The notes: a model not told the origin generated them from the sequence alone. A stretch of 64,000 nt of DNA from Hemicordylus capensis (GCF_027244095.1 NC_069657.1:424668063-424732062), one strand, 5' to 3'; shown: positions 9,937-21,032, counted from the stretch's first letter. Program-made: numbers and translations.

Positions 9937-11265
9937 TCGCCCAAAACTGGGTGGTTTACAATTAAAACAATTTAACACATCAAATCAATTAACAATTAAA
10001 ATCATTTAAAACATTTAAAACTCAATACTACAAATATTAAAACTATACATCTAATTAAAAGCCTAGGTGAATAAATGTGCCTTCAGTGCCTTTTTAAATG
10101 TTGCCAGAGATGGGCCTGCAACGGAGAAGGCCAGTTCCTGAGCAGCCGCCGAATGAGTTGGCTGCAACCGCAGACGAACCTCTCCAGATGATCTTAACAG
10201 GAGGTAGGACTCATGGCAAAGAAGACATTCTCTTAAATACCCAGGGCCTAAGCTTTTTAGAGCTTTATAGGTAACTAGTATTTTTAAGCCTGTGCAAATA
10301 ACGGGCGCTAGTAGGGTTGCCCCACTCTCTCTTGCCCCTCCCCCTCCCCCTGCCCCACTCCTGTTAGGCTTTTCCCGATGACGCCTCCTCCTCAACCGCC
10401 TTCTCCAGACCGGCGCTGGGAGAGTTAGTTGTGTGGGCCGCTAGTGGGCCCGGGGCCAGCCATCCCCCGCCTCCGCCACGCTGCCGGCCGGGCCGCCCCC
10501 GCCAGCAGCCTTAGTTTTCCCGCCGCTGCCGACAGCGGGGCCAGTCCCCCCGCCGCGGCTGCCGCTGCCAGCGGGGCCAGTCCTCCTGACCGCTAGTGGG
10601 CCCGGGCCCAGCCTTCCCCTCGCCTCCGCCTCTGGGCCGCCCCCGCCTCACATCTGCGGCCGGGCCGCCTTGGTTGGCTGGACCCAGCCGCTGCCTCACG
10701 GCCTGGCACACCACCGCCTCGCCCCCGCCTCACATCTGCGGCCATAGCTGCCGCCTCTGCTCTCCCCGGGCTTTCCCTTCCCTGCGGTCGGGCCGGACCC
10801 GCCGCCGCTGCCGCCTCTGCCCCCCAGCAGTCCTCGGCCCGCTGCTCTCCTCAACATGGCCGCCTGGTGCTTGCAGCCGTATCTTCCTCGGACGTTCTGG
10901 GCATGCGCTCTGCGCATGCCCAGAACATCCGAGGAAGACACGGGCGGACACCCAAGGCTTTTATTATAGAGGATAACCAACATATTGTATTTTGCCCAGA
11001 AACGTACTGGCAGCCAGTGTAGTTCCTTCAACACAGGAGTAATATGGTCTCTCCTAGATGGCCCAGAGACCAACCTGGCTGTCGCATTCTGAACCAACTG
11101 CAGTTTCCGGACTACATACAAAGGCAGCCCCACGTAGAGTGCATTGCAGTAATCCAGCCTATAGGTTACCAACATATGTACCACCATTTTGAGGTCATTC
11201 ATCTCAAGAAATGGACACAGCTGGCATATCAGCTGAAGCTGATAAAAAGCACCTCTGGAGCATAT
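9935..11265 (-). mobile_element. L2 LINE 3' part, split by a Helitron
   Basis: Two pieces, 9,935-10,274 and 10,974-11,265, form one minus-strand L2 3' end. The outer piece holds the 3' UTR and the ORF end (minus-strand reading: FSVAGPSLATFKKALKAHLF). The inner piece encodes NDLKMVVHMLVTYRLDYCNA, then VGLPLYVVRKLQLVQN and RRDHITPVLKELHWLPV, the standard C-terminal part of the L2 RT ORF. Across the Helitron the L2 text joins smoothly as GTAA|TAACC, so the empty site is visible. No YADD core is retained. The copy is 5'-truncated and inactive. Confidence 0.88.
10275..10973 (-). mobile_element. Non-autonomous Helitron (copy 2), inverted
   Basis: Read on the minus strand, it begins TCCTCTATAATAAAAGCC and ends with a GCCCGTTATT...GCACAGGC hairpin-like stretch, an A-rich spacer and CTAG at 10,275-10,278. 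It lies precisely between the A and T of the L2 host sequence. A strong subterminal hairpin occupies about 10,880-10,942, with TTCTGGGCATGCGC facing GCGCATGCCCAGAA. The interior is highly GC-rich and CpG-rich. No transposase coding is seen. Confidence 0.88.
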
Positions 11266-11279
11266 TAGAGCTGCTTCAT

Positions 11280-11745
11280 CCCTGTTGACCTTTAGGAAAC
11301 AACTGAAGACACATCAGTTCAGCCAAGCTTTTTAGCTATGTAGTGGTTTTTATGGGGAGCTATTTTAATTGGAACTTTTATATAAGAGCCCCTGGTGGTG
11401 CAGTGGTAAAACTGCTGCCCTGTAACAAAACTGCTGCCCTGTAACAAAACTGCTGCCCTGTAACCAGAAGGTTACAAGTTCAATCCTGACCAGGGGCTCA
11501 AGTTTGACTCAGACTTCCATCCTTCCCAGGTCGGTAAAATGAGTACCCAGAATGTTGGGGGCAATATGCTAAATCATTGAAAACCGCTTAGAGAGCTTCG
11601 GCTATAGAGCGGTATATAAATGTAAGTGCTATTGCTATTGCTATATGTTTTAAATTGTTTTAAAATTTCTTGGTTTGTTTTAATGTTGTAAACCGTCTAG
11701 AGACTTTGCTAGTGGGCAGTATACAAATATGCTGAATAAATAAAT
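11280..11745 (+). mobile_element. LINE 3' end (L2-type), split by a SINE
   Basis: Plus-strand text AGGAAACAACTGAAGACACA, CAAGCTTTTTAGC and, after the SINE, TGTAAACCGTCTAGAGACTT, then an AAATAAATAAATAAATA tail. This layout (end of ORF encoding a KTHQFSQAF-like motif, T-rich UTR, 'GTAAACCG..AGAG' terminus, AATA tail) matches other L2 ends in the window, for example 28,030-28,400. Confidence 0.7.
11388..11645 (+). mobile_element. Sauria SINE
   Basis: A tRNA-derived head (GAGCCCCTGGTGGTGCAGTG; B-box side GGTTACAAGTTCAATCC) is followed by the family-specific body: GGTCGGTAAAATGAGTACCC, GTTGGGGGCAATATGCTAAA, CCGCTTAGAGAGCTTCGGC and AGCGGTATATAAATGTAAG. It ends in GCTATTGCTATTGCTAT repeats, as this family is known to do. 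An internal 19-bp unit is present three times (11,408-11,464). It is inserted in an L2-type LINE end. This SINE is restricted to squamates, so it is the best taxonomic marker here. Confidence 0.9.
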
Positions 11746-11789
11746 AAATACATATTCAGACATTGCATTGTATGTGCATTCAAGTGTCT

Positions 11790-12025
11790 GTATGCCTGCA
11801 CATGTTTTTCTGTGAATGACTGCTTACATGTTCATTTTAAAAGTGAACCTGGATGCAGACGCTCAAATGCAGGTACAGACAGGACATGTACTGCTGTACA
11901 TGTGTCCAACATAACATAACTGCATGTGCGTACAGATCTTTGTGTGCATACACTGTACACAGCCTATACATGTGTTGAATATACAGTGTGAATAGGGTGA
12001 ATGCTTGACCCGAATGCAGGGCCAA
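11790..12025. repeat. Unclassified dispersed repeat (copy 1 of 3)
   Basis: The text TTCATTTTAAAAGTGAACCT, then GGACATGTACTGCTGTACAT and TGCATGTGCGTACAGATCTT, recurs at about 40,510-40,690 and inverted at about 63,030-63,290. It is rich in ACATGT and TGCA palindromes. No coding, no RNA polymerase III boxes and no clear termini are visible. Confidence 0.6.
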
Positions 12026-12039
12026 ACTCCAATAAACAT

Positions 12040-12830
12040 GAAGATTTTATGAGGATTAACTTGTTCACAATAAAATTAATTCAACCAAGACATTTGTTCC
12101 CTCTGAGGCTGTTAGATCCCTGTAGAACTTTCTTTCATTGTCACAAATGAATGTGTTTAATTTAACATTTATGTTAAGTTAACATTAATGGCTCATTATA
12201 GCATTAAATGAAATTTTTAAATAATACAAGGGAGTACAAGGAAATGTATTGACATCTACTGGACACATGGAAAACTGCAGGTGAATCATATATCAGAAAA
12301 TCAAAGATTCCTGCAATATTTTGTTAATTAGGCAGAAAGATAGTCTGGACAACTAGGATGATATATCAAGCTGAAATACTGACTTCACAGATGTTTTGCA
12401 GCTATTTAAAGAACATGCAACTATAATTATGCAAATGAAATAATTAGCAACAAATGCTGTAACAATTCAGACTTTATCAGTCAGTTTAAACACTGCTATC
12501 ATCTGTCTAATTACCTTTTATTTAATATGGAGAACATTTCTATATCCCTGCCCCCAGATTCATATGGCTGGGCTTTCCAGATAAATATACACTTAGATTA
12601 AGAAAACAAAATAACCATCAATTTGCTAAATCAGACCAAAGTCATAAAGTCTTCCACAGCGCATCAAGATGCCTTTGGAAAGAACACAATCAGGCAACAG
12701 CTGTCCCCTGTTCTTAGTCCCAGCACCTGGTACTCCAAGTACCAGGTAAACTGCTTTTGAACAGTGAGATTCCACATAGCAATCATGGCTAGTATTTGTT
12801 GATGGGCCTATCCTCCATAAATTTATCTCA
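12040..12830. other. No gene recognised
   Basis: AT-rich anonymous sequence without a repeat I can name. Confidence 0.45.
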
Positions 12831-12837
12831 TCCGTTA

Positions 12838-12856
12838 ATAATAATAATAATAATAA

Positions 12857-12887
<31 letters not shown>

Positions 12888-12889
12888 AA
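12838..12889. repeat. TAA then GAA microsatellite
   Basis: Seven or so TAA units change to about nine GAA units. The tract adjoins the 5' side of the R4/Dong copy and is a plausible remnant of its TAA target. Confidence 0.9.
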
Positions 12890-14310
12890 AGAGTAGCAAT
12901 ATAGCAATGGAGTTTGGACTAGACAAGTGTGCTGCATTAAAAACGAACAGAGGAAAAATAACAAAAACAGAAGGAATAGAACTGCCCAATGGAAGCAACA
13001 TCAAGAACCTGAAAGAGAAAGAACATTACAAATACTTGGGCATTCTCCAGGCTGACAACATTGCACACGCTGAAGTTAAAAGAAAAATTGGAAGTGAATA
13101 CATCAGGAGTACATTAGAAATACATCAGAATACATTAGAAAAATCCTCAAGTCCAAACTCAATGGCGGGAACACCATACAAGCCATAAACACCTGGGCTA
13201 TACCTGTTATCCGATACACTGCAGGAATAATAGACTGGACCCAGGCTGAGCTAGAGACGCTGGATCGTAAGACCAGGAAAATCATGACCATCAATCATGC
13301 TCTGCACCCCCGCAGTGATGTCGATAGGCTATACTTCCCTCGCAGCTCAGGTGGAAGAGGAATGCTGCATGTCCAAACAGTAGAGGAGGAGAAAAGAGGC
13401 CTTGAAGAATATATTAAGGACAGTGAAGAAGATGCACTTAAAATGGTCAATAATGAGAAACTATTCAACACCAATGAAACAAAACAGGCCTACAAGAAAG
13501 AACAAGTCAAGAACCGAGCAGAAAAATGGAAAAATAAGCCACTGCATGGTCAATATTTGCACAATATAAGTGGAAAATCAGACATCACCAAGACCTGGCA
13601 ATAGCTTAAGAATGGCAACTTGAAGAAAGAAACAGAGGGTTTAATATTGGCTGTACAAGAACAGGCACTAAGAACAAATGCAGTAAGAGCAAAAGTCAAA
13701 AAATCAACCACAAACAGCAAGTGCCGCCTTTGTAAAGAAGCAGATGAAACAGTGGACCGCCTGATCAGCTGTTGTAAAAAGATCGCACAGACCGACTACA
13801 AACAAAGGCATGACAAGGTAGCAGGGATGATACACTGGAACATCTGCAAAAAATACAAGCTACCTGTAGCCAAAAATTGGTGGGACCATAAAACTGAAAA
13901 AGTTGAAGAAAATGAAGATGCAAAAATATTATGGGACTTCTGGGTACAAACAGACAAACATCTGCCACACAATACACCAGATATAACTGTAGTCGAGAAG
14001 AAAGAAAAACAAGTGAAAATAATCGACGTAGCAATACCAAGTGATGGCAGAATAGAAGAAAAAATCACCAAATACAAAGATCTACAAACCGAAATTGAAA
14101 GGCTGTGGCAGCAGAAGACCAAAATAATCCCAGTGGTCATTGGTGCCCTAGGCACAATTCCAAAAGACCTTGAAGAGCACCTCAACACCATAGGGGCCAC
14201 AGAAATCACCATCAAGCAACTACAAAAAAACAACTTTACTGGGAACAGCCTATATTTTGCGATGATATCTATAATAATAACAAAAATATTAATAATAATG
14301 GAGATTGCCA
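12890..14310 (+). mobile_element. R4/Dong-type LINE, 5'-truncated
   Basis: This is the C-terminal half of a single-ORF LINE. From 12,907 it encodes MEFGLDKCAALKT, YKYLGILQADNI and, after frame changes, INTWAIPVIRYTAGIIDWTQ, AELETLDRKTRKIM and YFPRSSGGRGMLHVQ (RT thumb and linker). It continues through 13,284-13,604 to 13,620-14,275, which holds a zinc-knuckle-like CRLCKEADETVDRLISCC and the endonuclease block. The RT catalytic core is absent. At least three frame breaks separate the blocks: about 13,130, the stop at 13,602, and the loss of frame after 14,270. Its 3' end is TAA-rich (14,265-14,310). Family placement comes from domain order and the TAA context. Confidence 0.82.
13620..14275 (+). 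pseudogene. R4/Dong endonuclease domain remnant
   Basis: The open frame carries, in order: CRLC...CC zinc-knuckle region (about residues 36-52), HDKVAGMIHWNICKKY (about 64-79), WDHKTEKVEENEDAKILWDF, and the nuclease motif PDITVVEKKEKQVKIIDVAI (about 118-137). In that motif the PD and the later D, 15 residues on, match the R2/R4 restriction-like endonuclease. It then runs through KYKDLQTEIERLW and IIPVVIGALGTIPKDLEEHL. The domain nicks target DNA for target-primed reverse transcription. About 200 residues are recognisable. The frame then runs on into non-homologous sequence to 14,423. As part of a truncated LINE it is not functional. Confidence 0.8.
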
Positions 14311-15940
14311 CTGCAGTGATGGTGTGGGTGTGTGAGCTGCATAACCAAAAGGAGGCTCTAGTCTACAGGGAGGCAAGAGGCAGGAGGGTGCCTTTTTTCC
14401 AACCCACCCTCACATGCTTATGAGTGTTATTTTGTCAGTCTTCCTCTTCCTTCTTTGAGATAAATCCAAATTGCTGGATTAAAAACTATCTCATGTTTTA
14501 CCTCTTCTCCTTCTTCAATATGATAGTCCTTTCTTTCATTCGGTCCGCCAACAAACATTATATTGAGCTGATGGCGGTGCCTGTAGAAGAGGGGGGAAAG
14601 ACAAATTTTTAAAGTGTCCATTTATAAAAGGTTTCTAGTGCCTTCCTGTTAAAGTAATACACAAACTGGTATGCAAAAACCAAATCATAAGACATATATT
14701 TAAGTACAATAAGTTTGTACTTAAAGGCAACTTAAATTGCTTTCAACTACAAAAACATGAAACAGCAATGATCAGTATGAAAACAATATACTAAAAAGCA
14801 TAACCTTAAGAGAGGTCCATCTTCGTATACCTCCAGGTCACCTGGCAGGAGCAGGTCTTCTTTATAGTTGCTCCTGGGTTGTGGAATACGCTCCCTATAG
14901 ACATTTCTGGGTTTACATCTTTTTTAGTGTGAGTTCTCAACCAGAATTTGGTGAGTTTCAGAAAAGGAAGCCTGGGCTTTGGCTTCGGGAAGTTAGTCTA
15001 GGGAAAAGTTCATTTAGTCGGACTTTGCGTTAGACTTTTGATTTCTTTTGTGTGCTTTTTGTATATCCCTGATACTGGTCTATTATTGCTAACCTGTAAC
15101 ATAACTAAACTAAGAAACACTAGCCTTCGCCCATCCAGCCAGGGCATTGCAAGACTGAAAACTTTTAAGTGTGCTTTTGTAATTTTCCTACATATCTGTT
15201 CTTTGCAACTGGGTAACCACAATTTTTAAAGCATGCTGCCCCAACATTATACGGGGTGCTTTTTGAAGTATTCTTGTAACCTACTGAGTATTTTTACCTG
15301 TAACTAAAAGCTGAGAAAGCCTCAGACAGAAGCAGTCTGCAGTACTGGAAATAAAGCTGTTTTTCTTTTTGTTATTTTCTTTTACAATCTCTCTGAATGG
15401 GTTTTTATCTCAGGAGGAGGGGGGCTGAAAGGGGTTTTTACTCTGGTGCAAACATGCCTCAGGCGGGTCAACAGCTATCAGTTTTCTCACCACACATAGG
15501 CTTGCACATAGACCATTTTGTACTTTTCCAATAGCAAAAGAAAGAGAGTTTGCCTGGGATTCCACCCCAAGCCCGGGGTAGTGGTTTGAGCTCTGCCAAT
15601 AAATGGGTGGTGGTGGCTACAGCCTTTAGAACTTACCAAAAAGTTCAGGAAAGTTTTGGGAGAAGCCTTGCCAGAAAGCTCTGCAGGGATGATTCAGCAT
15701 TTTTCTTCCCCTCATGTGAGCTTGCTCTGAGACAAAGGCTTTAATCCACTGTAGGCAGTATATAAATTAAGTAAGTAAGTAAATAATTAATAAATAATAA
15801 AGAGAAAAGAGTGTAAAGCTCAGCAGACCAGAAAAGGCTGTGTTGGTTTTTTTAAAATGACTTTAAATTTTAATGACTTTATATTATGAAAAATATTGGT
15901 GGGGGTGGGGGAATCTCTAAGAAGAGCTTCAGTCAGAGGG
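14311..15940. other. No gene recognised
   Basis: Anonymous sequence. I see no repeat family and no exon-like conserved frame. Confidence 0.45.
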
Positions 15941-15948
15941 CAACCCTA

Positions 15949-16067
15949 AACCAGACCCTGTTTTAGGAGGGCAATTACCCCAGGTCTCAGACATGGAGAA
16001 GGCTGCATAAACCAGATCCTATTTTAGGAGGACAATTACCCCAGGTCTCAGATGTGGAGAGCTGCAT
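15949..16067. repeat. 61-bp tandem duplication
   Basis: Two adjacent units share CAATTACCCCAGGTCTCAGA and flanking text, offset by 61 bases (15,951 versus 16,012), with a few differences. Confidence 0.85.
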
Positions 16068-16209
16068 CAACACTTCAACTGAGGGGGGAGATGGTATTGA
16101 AACAGAGACCTGCAAGTAGGACAACATGCCTCAAATGAACACTCAAGCTCTTGGAACAAGAACAAGAAGTTCTGGCACAAACTAATCTACCTACTTCCCT
16201 TTCATTATA

Positions 16210-16525
16210 ATCTTAATTGATAATTAACATCTTCACTATAATCTTAATTGATAGTTACGATCTTCCACAAGTTGGTCCACTTCTGCCTCCAATGTTCACA
16301 CATGCATCATCTTGAACTCGGGTGGATAACCTCATCACAAACTACCCTATTGAGATATCCAACTACAATATTGAGATATTGTCGTGACTACCCTATGTGT
16401 CACTATAACTGCAGCAAATTTGGTCCAAAACAGGCAGTTCACAAGTTAGCCCAATTGCATTAGCATTCATGCATCGGCCATCTTGAATTGGGGTGGATGA
16501 TATAATCACAAACTACGCCACTGAA
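16210..16525. repeat. Diverged direct repeat (about 185 bp apart)
   Basis: ACAAGTTGGTCCACTT...CATCTTGAACTCGGGTGGAT...ATCACAAACTACCC (from 16,268) recurs as ACAAGTTAGCCCAATT...CATCTTGAATTGGGGTGGAT...ATCACAAACTACGC (from 16,441). It looks like two units of an unnamed repeat. Confidence 0.6.
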
Positions 16526-17125
16526 AATGCTGGGGAAAGAATCTGGGTAGGGCGCAGTCATCCTTCCCAGCTCCCACCTCCCACATTTGCACTCCCCTCC
16601 TCCCATCTTGCAGTTTATTTTATTTATTTATTTATTTATTTTATTTGATTTGATTTGTATACCGCATTTCCAAAATGGCTCAGGGCGGTTTACAATTAAA
16701 ACAAACCACCCAAACAGTAAAGAGCTAAAACAAATTAAAAAACAACATAACAATTAACAATTTAAAAACATTTTAAAACAGCAATTAAACAATTACAGTG
16801 ATTAAAAATCCCGAAATTGGGTTTTGAATTTTAAAATAAACCAGATATTAAAACCCCCATAATTTAGGATGCTGAGAAAGCTTGGGTCAAAAGATGGGTT
16901 TTCAGGTGTTTTTTGAAAATTGCCAGAGATGGGGAGGATTGTATCTCAGCAGGGAGCGCATTCCACAATCTTGGGGCACCAACCAAGAAGGCCCGTCTCT
17001 GTGTAGCCACCAAACGAGTTGGTGGCAACTGGAGACGGACCTCCTCAGATGACCTCAATGGGTGCTGGGGCTCATAATGAAGAAGACGCTCTCTTAGATA
17101 CCCAGGGCCTAAGCCATTTAGGGCT

Positions 17126-18737
17126 TTAAGTTATAACTAGCACTTTGTATTTTGTCCGGAAATCTATTGGCAGCCAGTGTAACTCCATCAGTAAAGGAGT
17201 AACATGGTCTCTCCGAGATGACCCAGAGACCAACCTGGCTGCCTCATTCTGAACCAACTGAAGTTTCCGGACTACGTACAAAGGCAGCCCCACGTAGAGC
17301 GCATTACAAAAGTCAAGTCTGGAGGTTACCAACAGATGTACCACAGTTTTGAGGTCATTGATCTCGAGAAACGGGAGCAGCTGGCATATCAACTGGAGCT
17401 GATAGAAAGCACCCCTGGCCACCGCCTCAACCTGAGAAACCAAGGAGAGGCGTTGATCCCGAAGTACTCCCAGACTGCGAACCTGTTCCTTTTGGGGAAG
17501 TGTGACCCTATCTAGAACAGGCAGATCAAAATCATCTCTAGAGTTCCGACCCCACACAATAAGTACCTCCGTCTTATCTGGATTCAGCTTCAGTTTATTC
17601 TCCCTCATCCAGCCCATTACTGCTTCCAGGCAGGCATTTAGGGAGGATATGCCAGCTCCTGAAGAAGTTGACATGGGGAAGTAGATCTGGGTGTCATCAG
17701 CGTACTGGTAACACCCAGCTCCAAATCCCCTAATGATCTCTCCCAGCGGTTTCATGTAGATGTTAAAAAGCATTGGAGAAAGTACGGAGCCTTGAGGGAC
17801 ACCATACTTAAGCTCAGATTTTGAAGAACAACAGTCTCCAATTGACACCATCTGGAATCTATCCTTGTAGAAGCGGAACCACTGTAGAACAGTGCCTCCC
17901 ACCCCCAACACCCTCAGACGTTCCAGAAGGATACTATGGTCAATAGTATCGAAAGCCGCCGAGAGATCCAAAAGGACCAACAGAGTCACACTCCCTCTGT
18001 CAATTGCCAATTGGAGATCATCCATCAGGCCGACCAAAGCAGTCTCCACCCCATAGCCTGCCCGAAAACCAGTTTGAGATGGGTCTAGATAATCAGTTTC
18101 CTCCAAGACCACCTTGGAGCTGAGAGGCCACCACCCTCTCAATTACCTTGCCCAGCCATGGGAGGATGGAAACAGGCCTATAATTGCTCAACTCTGAGGG
18201 ATCTAATGCAGGCTTCTTTAGAAGAGGTCTAATGCTTGCCTCCTTAAGACAAGGAGGCATCCTGCCCTCCCTCAGAGAAGCATTTATGATTTCCACCAGG
18301 CTGTTTACAACAACCTCCCTGCTAGATAGAACAAGCCATGTTGGACAAGAGTCAAGAGAACAAGTGGTAGGCCTCACTGCTCCAAGCAGCTTGTCCGCAT
18401 CCTCGGGAGTTACAAACTGAAACCGATGCAGTTGAATCACATAAGAGGAGTCGTTGGGCACCTCCAGCTCAGACATCAAATTAATTGTGGAGTCTCCATC
18501 TAGGTCAGCCCGAATCTGAGAGATTTTATCTGCGAAAAACTCTTTAAACATATCACAATGGGTAACTGATGACTCCAAATTCTGGTTCAAGGGAGCGGGG
18601 GCAGATACTAATCCCCTCACAACCCTGAACAACTCCGCTGGATGTGAACTCGCAGAGGCAATACGGGCAGAAATGAACTGCCTCTTTGCCACACGTATGA
18701 CCTGAGCATAGATCTTTAGATGTGCTCCATGTTGCAA
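17126..18737 (-). pseudogene. L2 reverse transcriptase
   Basis: The upstream part (18,737 to about 18,130) encodes ...VTPEDADKLLGAVRPTTCSL, RPLLKKPALDPSELSNYRPV and SILPWLGKVIERVVASQL, the RT fingers. A frame change near 18,120 separates it from the downstream part (18,142-17,126). There one sees DPSQTGFRAGYGVETAL, LLDLSAAFDTIDHSILLERL (palm, first catalytic Asp), YGVPQGSVLSPMLFNIYM and the catalytic QYADDTQIYF, then LNPDKTEVLIVWG and VVHLLVTSRLDFCNALYVGL. YADDTQ is typical of L2. The catalytic residues are intact. Breaks lie elsewhere in the ORF. Confidence 0.88.
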
Positions 18738-18981
18738 TCTGTCAGAGTCAAGTCGAGTCTTCCTCCACTTGCTCTCCAGTCGCCTCTTGCCACTTTAGCT
18801 CCCGTAGATCTTCCATATACCAACGGGCCAAATTTGAAGCGGGTCGGAGGGAACGCTTGGGAGCAATTGTGTCTACTGCCCTGGTGAGCAAGTTGTTCCA
18901 ATTCTCAACCGGGGCATCAACAGGATCACCAGCAAAGCCAACATTAAATCCCTCCAAGGTTTCTTGGCATCTTAATGGATC

Positions 18982-19850
18982 CTATAACCTCTTCGGGCGG
19001 ACCATTCTAATGGGCCCCTCGCCCCTGTGGAGGTGGGAAGTGGTTGTAAGTCCAACCTTAACCAGATGGTCATCCATCCATGACAATGGGGAAATCACAG
19101 GAGTCCCCACCCATGGAAAACCACCCTGATCAGAGTAAAATACTAAATCAAGCATGTGACCTGCAATATGCGTCGGTCCAGAGACCATTTGGGATAGGCC
19201 CATAGTTGTCATGGCTGCTATGAACTCCTGAGCTACCCTGGACAGATTGGTCCCGAAATGAACATTGAAGTCCCCGAGCACCAAGTCTGGGAGACTCCAA
19301 CGTAAGTTCCGGGACCAAGTCCGTGAGCTCAGTATGAGATTCCGCTGGGCAGCAGAGCGATTGGTACACCAACAGAAGTCCCAATCTATCCCTGGTCCCC
19401 AAACTCAAGTACACACATTCAATATGGTCCGATACCCTGACAGGGACCCTGGTAAGGGAGATGTTATCCCTATAGACCACAGCCACCCCACCTCCCCGCC
19501 CATGTCCCCCTCACCTGCTCCTCTACAGAATATCCTGCCGGGAGAAGCTGGGACCAAACTGGACCACTCACCTCCCGCAACCAAGTCTTGGTAATACATA
19601 CCAGGTTGGCCCCTTCATCCATGATTAAATAATGGATGAGTTCAGATTTATTTTGGACCGAGCTGGCATTACAGAGGAGCAGGTAAAAGCTATGTGGGTT
19701 GTTGGCAGTGCTCCCCGAGGTCAAAGAGCTGGCAGGACAGCTGGAAGGGGAGACAGCTGTTAAATTTCTGACTACCCTTCCCCTGGAACGGCCTACTGAC
19801 CTGCCAACATTATTTCTTCTATTCCCCACCACCACCGGGATAGCTGCCCC
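18982..19850 (-). pseudogene. L2 apurinic-like endonuclease domain
   Basis: Minus-strand blocks in order: LLLCNASSVQNKSELIHYLI then LVCITKTWLREVSG (the usual TETWL motif as TKTWL), AVVYRDNISLTRV, and GDFNVHFGTNLSRVAQEF with GPTHIAGHMLDLVFYSDQGG. These match the N-terminal endonuclease of L2, which nicks the target strand. The blocks lie in at least three frames, so several indels have accumulated. The domain continues toward the RT with APKRSLRPASNLARWYMEDL near 18,800. Confidence 0.85.
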
Positions 19851-20464
19851 ATAGTCAACAAAGGCGCCCCCTGTCCCATCTTCAGACGAACCCAAACACA
19901 TTACAGCAACTTCAACTTCTAAAAGTCTAAAAGAGCTTAAAACTAATTAAACAGAAGCCCTCTAGCCCTTGCTCTCATTCTCCCCTGAGGTGGCTCCCCC
20001 AAAGTGGTGACCACCTTTGGTGTTGCCCCTTCGGTGGCAACCCCGCCGAAGGCTCCACAAGGAGCCTTCCTATAAAGCCCAAAACTGAGCAGGTGACCCG
20101 AGGAACAGCTGAGTCACTCAGGGGCTGGTCCCAGTCCTGCCCATACTTCCCACAGATGTTAACCTGAGGCTGCAGCAAAAAACCTGCAAAAGCAGGCAGG
20201 CAACAGCAGAAGGAACCCCAGCACCCACCTGGTCTCTCACTCCAGGCAGCACTGGGTGGGAGATAGATGGACTCTCCCTTTCCCTCTCTGCTGGGCTTCT
20301 ACGCCAGGTTAGGAGAGCCAGAGTGCACCTGGCTCTCCTAACCTGGCTAGGCGCTCCTTCTACCCAGATGAGGGTTGTGTGGGCAAGCTTAGTGCCTCAA
20401 CACAAAGCAGTATGGAACTAAGGCATGGTGGAACTAAGACGGTGGATTTCAGACCCATCTCAGC

Positions 20465-20597
20465 CAGTGTTCCCTCTAACGGGGAATTCCAGATGTTGTT
20501 GACGACAACTCCCAGAATCCCCAGCTGCAATGGCTTTTGCTTGGGGATTCTGGGAGTTGTCAACAACATCTGGGAATCCTTGTTAGAGGGAACACTG
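20465..20597. mobile_element. 133-bp hAT-type foldback MITE
   Basis: Terminal inverted repeats CAGTGTTCCCTCTAAC (20,465-20,480) and its exact complement (20,582-20,597) enclose two further complementary arms (CAACTCCCAGAATCCCCA facing GGGGATTCTGGGAGTTG). The flanking 8 bp are identical (ATCTCAGC at 20,457-20,464 and 20,598-20,605), the duplication length of hAT transposons. There is no coding capacity. Confidence 0.93.
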
Positions 20598-20611
20598 ATC
20601 TCAGCCAGTAC

Positions 20612-21032
20612 TGTTGGGGATAATTACTTATATAGCAGAGTATTTCAGGAGCTAACTCACTCCCCTTACAGCAGAAGTTAACAGGGTCTCAGGGGCAACA
20701 GCTTGTAAATGATAAGCATGGATACTGACTTAAGGTTAAACTAATCTACTTTATTCAAAAGTACACAATGATAGAAAAGACCTATATTAACTGCAGCTGG
20801 CTACATGGTGGTCAGAGACAGACCTGTAGAAGCATGGTGCTCAGAGAGAGAGAGAGAGCTAAAAACCTTCTGGGAAGAAGGTGGAGGAAGTAACTCCCAG
20901 GAAGTTCCTGAGTACACTCTATCGATAGAGGGTTCATAGAGACAGAGATAAATAGGAAAGAGAAAGAGACCCTAACTGACTCTCTGTACTCCCAATGCCC
21001 CTAGTGGTCATTAGGGTTGCTGGATCTCCAAT
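20612..21032 (-). mobile_element. LTR fossil, antisense
   Basis: The left edge TGTTGGGGATAATTACTT is the reverse of an LTR end (...CCCCAACA). On the minus strand a polyadenylation-like TTTGAATAAAGTAG lies before that end. The far edge resembles the start of the LTR at 44,191. No internal region is recognisable beside it, so it looks like a solo LTR or fragment. Family not determined. Confidence 0.55.

Larger units (their letters stand above)
16612..20380 (-). mobile_element. Near-complete L2 LINE, minus strand
   Basis: This is the best L2 here. Reading the minus strand from about 20,380: a GC-rich 5' UTR (about 19,905-20,380, approximate), then an AP-endonuclease domain (about 18,750-19,850) and an RT (about 17,130-18,740). 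The 3' UTR contains AAACCGCCCTGAGCCATTTT on the minus strand, and a TAAA-repeat tail ends at about 16,612. L2 copies itself by target-primed reverse transcription. The ORF is broken into several frames, so this copy is dead, but all domains are recognisable. I found no target-site duplication at the approximate 5' end. Confidence 0.88.

Noticed and set aside
9567-9944. Frame with an Arg/Glu repeat N-terminus
   Set aside because: Translation of a TC microsatellite plus SINE and anonymous sequence.
16612-20380. Target-site duplication for the long L2
   Set aside because: Text beside the tail (CCCATCTTGCAG) has no convincing partner near 20,380. The similar ACCCATCTCAGCC at 20,454 overlaps the hAT duplication.
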